Below are positions 46,401-55,800 of a DNA stretch of 64,000 bases, in pieces. The position numbers and the translations under genes were made by a program. The DNA comes from Pseudomonas putida (GTDB lineage: Bacteria > Pseudomonadota > Gammaproteobacteria > Pseudomonadales > Pseudomonadaceae): assembly GCF_001941965.1 (NCBI RefSeq), contig NZ_MKZO01000025.1:310001-374000 (forward strand), in the 5' to 3' direction. The first letter of the stretch is position 1. The number at the start of each line of letters is the position of its first letter. The notes beneath the pieces are model-generated. The model did no database searches and was not told where the DNA came from. It saw only the letters and a list, made by a program, of their open reading frames with translations.

Positions 46401-46858
46401 TCGATCAGCTCAAGGCTTCGCTGAAAGCCAGCCTGCCGGACTACATGGTCCCGAGCTTCTTCATCGCCCTCGACGCCATGCCCCTGACCGCCAACGGCAA
46501 GCTCGACCGCAAGGCCCTGCCGCAACCGGACGCCAGCCAGGCCCAGGCCCGCTACGTGGCGCCGGTCACCGAGACCGAGTGCCAACTCGCGGCGATCTGG
46601 AGCGAAGTCCTGAAGGTCGAGCGCGTCGGTCTCAACGACAGCTTCTTCGAGCTCGGCGGGCATTCCCTGCTGGCCGCGCAGATGGTCGCGCGGATCAAGA
46701 AACACCTCGGCGTCAGCCTGCCGCTGCGCACCCTGTTCGAAAAGCCGCTGCTGAGCGAGCTGGCCGCCGCCGTTGCGGCCCTGAACACCACGACGAATGA
46801 AGACGACTGGGACGAGATGGACCAGTTCATGGATTCACTGGAGGAAACCGAAGCATGA
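43487..46858 (+). CDS. Single-module pyoverdine NRPS (C-A-T), Dab-type
   Basis: At 1123 aa it holds an N-terminal docking-like helix (1-~45), an LCL-type C domain (HHIITDG at 182), an A domain (FTSGSTGLPKG at 670, FDISVW with D716) and a T domain (GGHSLL, S1060), ending in an acidic tail (DQFMDSLEETEA). The hand-read code is DIWELTADD, the classic 2,4-diaminobutyrate code. The A domain is almost identical, also in DNA, to A3 of PvdL. It accepts the chain from PvdL and passes it to the next synthetase. Its stop overlaps the following ATG by 4 nt. It takes a PvdI-type place in the assembly line but its module content is unlike P. aeruginosa PvdI. Confidence 0.92.
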   Translation: MNAEQARTLARRFVELPAAKRSLFLDALRREEVDFAQFPIPSCAGLAERDGLSHAQQRMWFLWQFDPQSAAYNLPVSVCLNGPFDLSALERAFDRLIERHESLRTTFFQEGEDALQRVAETGQVDIGLRDLSALPEAQQWTAAREEMATQALTPFDLQQGPLFRVRVLRLAEEQHVLLLTLHHIITDGWSMGVLIDECLACYDALVTGQPLALAPLPVQYRDYALWQRAWLDAGEQARQLEYWRAHLGDEHPLLELPTDRPHPVLPSQQGKCLEINLDSGLLKNLQSLAQQQGVTLFVVLLASFKALLHRYSGQRDIRVGGLIANRTRSETEGLIGFFVNTQVLRTEVTGDTRFDQLLQAVRHTAIGAQAHQELSFDAIVDGLDIPRSQNRNPLFQVMFNHRPLVNAIESRELACGLNVAGLTAEQLGEDQRPQAAGSDLMLETSGEGEHLKAHFTYATDLFDEATVQRMAGHWRTLLGGICAKPQARIDALPLLAQEEREFLTQGCNQSAREYPLERSYVAQFEEHVAAHPERIAVSYLQEQRSYKQLNEAANRLGHALIAAGAGFDQPIALLAERGPDLLGMIVGSFKAGAGYLPLDPALPNQRLSGVIGQSRAPVLVCSAACEAQARELLVGNESVQLLVWEQVQQSTATGNPGRYSGPDNLAYVIFTSGSTGLPKGVMVEQRGMLNNQLSKVPYLDLSEEDVIAQTASQSFDISVWQFLAAPLFGARVDIVPNDIARDPQALLAHVQAQGISVLESVPSLIQGLLAEARVSLDGLRWMLPTGEAMPPELARQWLLRYPQIGLVNAYGPAECSDDVAFFRVDLNSTESTYLPIGTPTDNNLIYLLDDALELVPTGAVGELCVAGTGVGRGYVGDTRRTVPVFVPNPFGAPGERLYRTGDLARRRADGVLEYVGRADHQVKIRGYRIELGEIETRLLEHPAIRETVVLDIDGPQGKQLAAYVVTCSELDIDQLKASLKASLPDYMVPSFFIALDAMPLTANGKLDRKALPQPDASQAQARYVAPVTETECQLAAIWSEVLKVERVGLNDSFFELGGHSLLAAQMVARIKKHLGVSLPLRTLFEKPLLSELAAAVAALNTTTNEDDWDEMDQFMDSLEETEA

Positions 46859-49800
46859 GCGGGACCACCACTGCACGTATTGCCAAACGCTTTGTCGGTC
46901 TGTCGCTCGATCAGCGCCGTCAGTTCCTCGCCAAATTGCGCGCGGACGGCAAGGATTTCAGCCTGCTGCCCATTGTCGAAAGCCGCCACGACTTCGCGGC
47001 GATCCCGCTGTCCTACGCCCAGCAACGCCTGCTGTTCCTCTGGCAGCTCGACCCGACCAGCGATGCCTACAAGATGAGCACCGCCCTGCGCCTGCGCGGG
47101 CGACTGGACGAGCAGGCCCTGCAACGTGCCTTCGACCACCTGCTGCAGCGCCATGAAGTGCTGCGCACGGTGTTCAGCACCGACGGCGAGCAGCCGCGCC
47201 AGGTGATCCTGCCGGCGCTGGCGCTCGACCTGCAACGCGTCGAGGTCAAGGACGACGCCGAACTGTCGCGCCTGGCTGGCGAGTTCATCGCCCGGCCGTT
47301 CGACCTGCTCAAGGGCCCGCTGCTGCGCGCCAGCCTTTACCGCCTCGGCGACGAGGAGCATGTGCTGGTGGTGTGCATGCACCATATCGTCTCCGATGGC
47401 TGGTCCATGGAAGTGATGGTCAAGGAGTTTGCCCAGAGCTATCAGGCCTGTGTTCAAGGCCGCGAGCCGGAGCTGCCAGCGCTGGCCCTGCAATACGCCG
47501 ACTACGCGATCTGGCAGCGCCAGTGGCTGGAAGCCGGGGAGGGCGAGCGTCAGCTCGACTACTGGCGCCGCCAGTTGGGCGACGAGCAACCGCTGCTGGA
47601 AGCGGCCCAGGACTTCCCGCGTCCGCCGGCCCAGAGTTTCCGGGGCGAGCACCTGAAATTCGATTTCGGCGCCGAGCTCTCGCAACGCCTGAACGCCTTC
47701 GCCCGCAGCCAGGGCATGAGCCTGTTCATGCTGGCGCTGGCCGGTTTCTCGCTGTTCCTCTCGCGCCAGTCCGGGCAGCGCGATATCCGCATCGGTGTGC
47801 CCAACGCCAACCGTGGCCGCAGCGAGACCGAAGGGCTGATCGGCTTCTTCATCAACACCCAGGTACTGCGCTGCCAACTGGACGAGCGCCTCAGCTACCT
47901 CGACCTGCTGGCGCAGGTCCGCGAAACTTCGTTCGAGGCCCAGGCCCATCAGGACGTGCCCTTCGAGCAATTGGTGGACCAGTTGGCGCCGGAGCGCAGC
48001 CTCGGGCATAACCCGCTGTTCCAGGCCAAATTCAACCAGAACGTGGTGCTCAAGCAGGAACTGTCGCTGAAGCTGCCGGGGCTGGAAGTCAGCGAGTACC
48101 CGATGCACCGCGAAGGCGCGCACTTCGACCTGGCCCTGGATATCACCGACGACGGCCAACTGATCCATGGCGATCTCGCCTATGCCAGCGACCTCTACCA
48201 GCGCGCCACCGTCGAGGCCTTTATCCCGCAACTGCTGGGTCTGTTCGAAGCCCTGCTGGCCGAACCACAGGCGCCACTTTTCCATCTGGCAGCCCTGCCG
48301 CAGGCCGAACCGGCCCCGGCACCGAGTACTGCGCCGTCGGTCCTGAGCCAGTGGCAAGCCAATGTCGCCCTGCAGCCTGAAGCCATCGCCGCCCGCTGCC
48401 TGAACGACAGCCTGACCTTCCGCGAACTGGACGAAGCGGCCAATCGCCTGGCCCACCACCTGTTGCAACAGGGTGTCATCCAGGGCCAGCCGGTGGCGGT
48501 GCTGATGGAGCGCTCGCTACCGTGGCTGACCGCCTTGCTGGCGATCTTCAAGGCCGGCGCGGTGTATATGCCGCTCGATGTGAAAGCCCCGGATGAACGC
48601 TTGCAACAGATGCTGGAACGGGCGGGCGTCACCGCCGTACTCCGGGCTGAAGGCGACAAGCGCCTTGATGTGCCCGTCGATATCGCCTGGCAGCCCGCGC
48701 TCTGGCAGCAACAACCGGCCACTGCGCCCGCCATCGCGCTGCACGAGCAATCCCCGGCCTACGTGATCCACACCTCCGGCTCCACCGGCCAGCCCAAGGG
48801 TGTACTGGTCAGCCACGGCGCCCTGGCCAGCTATGTGCGTGGCCTGCTGGAACGCCTGCAACCGGCGCCGGGGGCGAGCATGGCCCTGGCTTCGACCATC
48901 GCCGCCGACCTCGGCCATACCGTGCTGTTCGGCGCGCTGTGTGCCGGTCGCACCCTGCATGTGCTGCCCGAGGCCCTGGGCTTCGACCCGGATGCCTTCG
49001 CCGACTACATGGCCACCCACCAGGTGGGCGTGCTGAAGATCGTTCCCGGCCATCTCGCCGCGCTGCTTCAGGCGGCACGGCCGGCGGACGTGCTGCCCCG
49101 GCACCTGCTGATCGTCGGCGGCGAAGCCTGCCCGGCCGGGCTGGTGCAGCGGGTGCGCGAGCTGCGTCCGCAGTGCCGCGTCGTCAACCACTATGGCCCG
49201 AGCGAAACCACGGTCGGCGTGCTGACCCATGAAGTCACCGGCGATGTGCCGCAAGTGGTACCGGTGGGTGAAGCGCTGCCCGGCGCCGTGGTCCGGGTGC
49301 TGGACGATGTGTTCAACGGCGTTGCCGAGCGCGTGCCCGGCGAGCTGTATATCGGCGGCGACAGCCTGGCCGACGGCTACCTCGCCCAGCCGGCACTCAC
49401 CGCCGAGCGCTTCGTCCCGGACCCGCATGGCCCCGCAGGCGCCCGCCTGTACCGCAGCGGCGACCGCGTGCGCCGCAACCGCGCAGGCCAACTGGAATTC
49501 ATCGGCCGCGCCGACGACCAGGTGAAGATCCGCGGCTACCGCGTCGAGCCGGCGGAAGTTGCCCGCGTCCTGCAAGGCCTGGTGCACCAGGCCGTGGTCC
49601 TCGCCGTGGCGCAGGACGACGATGCCAGCCGCCTGCAACTGCTGGCCTGGGTCGTGGCCGAGGGCGTGACCGGCGAAGCCCTGCGCCAGCAACTGGCGCA
49701 GGTGCTGCCTGAGTACATGGTGCCGGCGCAGATCGTCCTGCTGGAGCAACTGCCGCTGACCGCCAACGGCAAGCTGGACAAGCGCGCCCTGCCCAAACCG

Positions 49801-52800
49801 GGCGCGGTGCAGCAGCGTTATGTCGCCCCGCAGGGCGAGATCGAGGAAAAACTCGCGGCCATCTGGCGAGAAGTACTCAAGCTGGAGCAGGTCGGGACCA
49901 CCGACAACTTCTTCGAGCTGGGCGGCGACTCGATCCTCAGCCTGCAGATCATCGCCCGGGCCAAGCGCCAGGGGATCAAGCTCAATCCCAAGCAGCTGTT
50001 CGAAAAGCAGACCATCGGCCAACTGGCTACGGTCGCCAAACTGATCGAGAAGAAAGCCGCCGCCCCGCTGGTCGAGCAGGTCACTGGCAACCTGCCGTTG
50101 CTGCCGATCCAGGCGCGCTTCTTCGAAACCGATATCCCGCAGCGCCAGCACTGGAACCAGTCGGTGCTGCTCAAACCGATCCGCAAGCTGGACAGCGCCG
50201 ATCTGCAGAAGGCTCTTCACGCCCTGCTGGAACAGCACGATGCCCTGCGCCTGAACTTCGCCCGGCAGTACGCGGGCTGGCAGGCGGTGTTCGCGCCGCT
50301 GAACAGTGCCGAGGTGCTGTGGACCCGCGAACTGGCGAACCTGGAAGCATTGCAAGATCTGGCCGACGAAGCCCAGCGCAGCCTCGACCTGAAGAACGGC
50401 CCGCTGCTGCGCGCCGTGCTGGCGGACCTGCCCGGGGGCGAGCAGCGCTTGCTGCTGGTGATCCATCACCTGGTGGTGGATGGCGTGTCCTGGCGCGTGC
50501 TGCTGGAGGACCTGCAACAGGCCCTGGCCGGCGCGGCCCTGCCGGCCAAGACCACTTCGTACAAGGCCTGGGCGGAGAAGCTGCATGCCTGGGCCAACAG
50601 CCCGGCGCTGGAAGCCGAGCGTGACTACTGGCACGGCGTACTCGACGGTGCCGCCGACGCGCTGCCGCAGGACAACCCGCAAGGCAGCCTGCGTATCGAC
50701 AGCGCCGCCCATGTCGCCTCGACCCTCGACGTCGAGCTGACCACGCAACTGCTCAAGGTCGCCCCGGCGGCCTACCGCACCCAGGTCAACGACCTGCTGC
50801 TGACCGCCCTGGCCCAGGTGCTGTGCCAGTGGAGCGGGCAGCCCTCGGTGCTGGTGCAACTGGAAGGCCATGGCCGCGAGGACCTGTTCGACGATATCGA
50901 CCTGAGCCGCACCGTCGGCTGGTTCAGCAGCCTGTTCCCGGTACGCCTGGCCCCGGCTGCGCAGGCTGGCGCTTCGATCTGCGCGATCAAGGAGCAACTG
51001 CGCAGCGTCCCGGCCAAGGGCCTGGGCTTTGGCGTGCTGCGCTACCTCGGCGACGGCGATTTCGCCCACCAGCTGGCGGCCCTGCCGCAGCCACGGGTGA
51101 CCTTCAACTACCTGGGCCAGTTCGACGGTAGTTTCGACCAGGAGCAGGGTGCCTTTGCCCTGGCTGGCGAAAGCAGCGGCCAGCCGCTGTGCCCGCAAGG
51201 CCCGCTGGGCAACTGGCTGAGCGTCAATGGCCAGGTGTTCGACGGCCAGTTGCGCCTGGACTGGACCTACAGCCGCGAAATGTATCGCCCGGAGACCATC
51301 GAGGCGCTGGCCCGTGCCTATGAACAGGCATTGACCGCGCTGATCCGCCATTGCCAGGCCGGCAACCACGGCGTGACCCCCTCGGACTTCCCGCTGGCCG
51401 GGCTGAGCCAGGAACACCTGGACCGTCTGCCGCAAGCCGCCGCGAGTATCGAGGACATTTATCCGCTGGCGCCGATGCAGCAGGGCATGCTGTTCCACAG
51501 CCTGTATGCGCAAGAGGCCGGCAACTACATCAACCAGCTGCGGGTCAGTGTCAGCGGGCTGCAAGCGGCCCGTCTGCACCAGGCCTGGCAGGCGCTGCTG
51601 GACCACCATCCGGTGCTGCGCAGCGGCTTTGTCAGCGATGCCAGCCAGCCCGTGCAGGTGGTCCAGCGCCGGGTCGAACTGCCGTTCGTGGAAATCGACG
51701 CCCGCGAGCGCGCCGACCTCGACAACTGGCTCGACGACTGGGCACGGGTCGAGCGCAACAAGGGCTTCGAACCGAGCCAGGGCCCGCTGCTGCGGGTGGC
51801 GCTGATCCGCACCGGCGATGATCGGCATGAACTGATCTACACCAGCCACCATATCCTCATGGACGGCTGGAGCAGCTCGCGCATGCTCGGCGAAGTCCTG
51901 CAGCGTTATGCCGGGCAGGTGCCGGCGCGCCAGGGCGGCCAGTACCGCGACTATATCCACTGGCTGCAAGGCCAGGACGCCGAAGCCGGCAAGCGCTTCT
52001 GGCTGGAGCAACTGGCCGGGTTCGACGAGCCGACCCGTCTGGCCCAAGCCCTCAAGGGCGCGGCGGATGGCGAGGGCTATGGCGAATACCTGGAGGCGCT
52101 GGACGCGGGATTGAGCCAGCGCCTGGGCGAGTTTGCCCGTGAGCAGCGGGTCACCCTCAACACCCTGGTGCAGTCGGCGTGGCTGTTGCTGCTGCAACGC
52201 TATACCGGGCAGTCCAGCGTGACCTTCGGCGCCACCGTGGCCGGGCGCCCGACCGAGCTGGCGGGTATCGAAGAGCAACTGGGGCTGTTCATCAACACCC
52301 TGCCGGTAGTCGCGAGCCCGCGTTCCGAACAGTCCGTGGCCGGGTTCGTGCACCAGGTGCAGGCGCTGAACATCGCCCTGCGCGAGTTCGAGCACACGCC
52401 GCTGTACGACGTGCAGCGCTGGGCGGGCTGGAGCGGCGAGGCGCTGTTCGATTCGATCCTGGTGTTCGAGAACTACCCGGTGTCCGAGGCGCTGCAACAG
52501 GCGGCGCCGGACGGGCTGCGCTTCGGTGAGGTGCGCACCCAGGAGCAGACCCACTATCCGCTGACCCTGGTGGTGAACACCGGTGAGCGCCTGTCGCTGC
52601 GCATCAGCCATGACCGCAGTGCCTTCGGCGTGCAGGCGGTCGAGCAACTGGCGGCGCATTTCAATCATCTGCTGGCGGCGCTGATCGAGGATCCGGCGCG
52701 GGCGCTGGGTGAGCTGGTGTTGCCGGTGGCCGTGAACCAGGAGGTGGCGGTCTATCCGGGCGAGCAGTGCATTCATCAGCGTATCGAGGCGCAGGCGGCG

Positions 52801-55800
52801 CGGGCGCCGGAAGCGGTGGCTGTGAGCTTTGGCGGGGAGCAACTGACTTATGCACAGCTGAACCGTCGGGCGAACCAACTGGCGCACAAGCTGCGCGAGC
52901 AGGGCGTCGGGCCGGATGTGCTGGTCGGGCTTTCGGTCGAGCGCAGTCTGGAAATGCTGGTGGGCGTGCTGGGCATTCTCAAGGCCGGCGGCGCCTACGT
53001 GCCGCTGGACCCGGATTATCCACAGGACCGTCTCGACTACATGCAGCAGGACAGCGGCATCAAGCTGCTGCTGACCCAGGCCGATCTGCTGGGCTCATTC
53101 GAGGGCTACAGCGATGAAAACCCGGTCAACCTGACCTCGCCGGACAACCTGGCCTACGTGATCTACACCTCCGGCTCGACCGGCAAGCCGAAAGGTGCCT
53201 TGCTGCCGCACCACAACGTGCTGCGCCTGTTCCAGGCGACCGAGGACTGGTTCGGTTTCGACGACAAGGACGTCTGGACCCTGTTCCACTCCTACGCCTT
53301 CGACTTCTCCGTGTGGGAGATCTTCGGCGCGCTGATGCATGGCGGTCGCCTGGTCGTTGTCCCGCGTGAAGTGACCCGCTCGCCGGAAGATTTCAACCAG
53401 TTGCTGGTGGATGAAAAGGTCACCGTACTGAACCAGACGCCATCGGCGTTCAAGCAGCTGTACCGGGTTGCCAGTGAAGCACTCAGCCTGCGCTATGTGG
53501 TGTTCGGCGGTGAAGCCCTGGAGGTGGGCAGCCTGCAACCGTGGTTCGAGCGCTTCGGCGATGAGAAACCGCGTTTGATCAACATGTACGGCATCACCGA
53601 AACCACGGTGCACGTGACCTACCGGCCGATCACCAAGGCGGACCTGGCGCAGGCCGAGGTCAGCCCGATCGGTGCAGCGATCCCGGACCTGTCGATGGTC
53701 GTGCTGGACAGCGATTTCAACCCGGTCGCGACCGGTGTGTGCGGCGAGCTTCATGTCGGCCACGCCGGCCTGGCTCGCGGCTACCACAACCGCGCCGCCC
53801 TGACCGCCGAACGCTTCGTGCCGAACCCTTTCGCCAAGGACGGCAGCCGTCTGTATCGCACCGGCGACCTTGCCCGCTTCCGCGAAGAGGACGTGATCGA
53901 GTACGCCGGCCGGATCGACCATCAGGTGAAGATCCGCGGCTTCCGTATCGAGTTGGGCGAGATCGAGGCGCGCCTGCAAGAGCACGAAGGCATTCGTGAA
54001 GTGGTCGTGCTGGCCGTCGATGGCCCGGCGGGTCAGCAACTGGCGGCTTACCTGATCCCGGCCAACCCGGACCAGGCCGATCTGCGCGAGGCCCTGAAAA
54101 CCCATCTGAAAGCCAACCTGCCGGACTACATGGTCCCGGCCCACCTGATCCTGCTGGATGCCTTCCCGCTGACCGCCAACGGCAAGCTGGACCGCAAGGC
54201 CTTGCCCAAGCCGGACGCGGCCAACCTGCAAGGTGCTTATGTCGCCCCGGTCAGCGAGCTGGAACAACAGCTTGCGACTATCTGGGCCGAAGTCCTGCAA
54301 GTGGAGAAGGTCGGCCTGACCGACAACTTCTTCGAACTGGGCGGCCACTCCCTGCTGGCGACCCAGGTCGTCTCGCGCATCCGCCAGCAACTGAATCTGG
54401 AACTGACTCTGCGCAACCTCTTCGAAGCCGCCGACCTGGCCGCCTTCGCCGCGCTGGCCGGGCAGGGCGAGGGCAGCCGCGCCCCGGCCTTCGTCCACGC
54501 CGACCGCAGCCAGCCGCTGGAACTGTCCTACGCCCAGCAGCGCCAGTGGTTCCTCTGGCAGCTCGAGCCGGAAAGCGCCGCCTATAACATCCCGGTAGCC
54601 CTGCGCCTGGACGGCGAGCTGGATATCGAAGCCCTGGAATCCAGCTTCGCCGCCCTGATCGCCCGCCATGAAACCCTGCGCACCACCTTCCGCCAGGACG
54701 GCGAGCGCGGCGTGCAGGTGATCCACCCGGCCACGGCGTTCGTGCTGGCGGTCGAGTCGCTGGCAGCCGGCGAAACCCTGGAAGCCTGCATCGCCGCCGA
54801 GGTCTGTCGGCCGTTCGATCTGCAACAGGGCCCGTTGCTGCGGGTCAAGCTGCTGCATCTCGCCGAAAACCGGCACGTGCTGGTGCTGACCCAGCATCAC
54901 GCAGTGTCCGATGGCTGGTCGATGCCGATCATGGTCGACGAGCTGGTGCGCCTGTACGCAGGCTTCAGCCAGGGCCAGGACATCGTCCTCGACGCCTTGC
55001 CATTCCAGTACGCCGACTACGCCCTGTGGCAGCGCCAGTGGATGGAAGCCGGCGAGCAGGCGCGCCAGCTCGCCTACTGGACCGCGCAACTGGGCGGCGA
55101 ACAGCCGGTGCTGGAACTGCCCACCGACCGTCCGCGCCCGGCGATCCAGCAACTGGCCGGCGCCCGCCGGGCCATCGCCCTCGACGCGCAACTGGTGGAG
55201 CGCCTCAAGGCCGTGGCCCGGGAGCAGGGCGTGACCCTGTTCATGCTCCTGCTGGCCTCGTTCCAGACCCTGCTGCAACGTCACAGCGGGCAGACGGATA
55301 TTCGCGTCGGCGTGCCGATCGCCAACCGCACCCGGGCCGAGACCGAGAAGCTGATCGGCTTCTTCGTCAACACCCAGGTGCTCAAGGCCGAGTTCAGCGC
55401 CGACGGCACCTTCAGCCAGCTGTTGCAGCAGGTCAGGCACACCGCCCTGCAAGCCCAGGCCCATCAGGAGCTGCCCTTCGAGCAACTGGTGGAAGCCCTG
55501 CAACCGCAGCGCAGCCTGAGCCACAGCCCGCTGTTCCAGGTGATGTTCAACCACCAGGCCGAAGCCCGCAGCACGGCGCGTCAACTGCCAGGCCTGAGCG
55601 TGGAGGTGCTGGGCGCCGACAGCCAGTCGGCGCAGTTCGACCTGACCCTGAACACCGTCGAGCATGCCGCCGGCCTGGAAGCGGAACTGAGCTACGCCAC
55701 GGCGCTGTTCGATGCCGCCACCATCGAGCGCCTGGCCCGGCACTGGCGCACCCTGCTGCAAGGCATCTGTACCGACGCCAACCAGCGCATCGCCGAGCTG

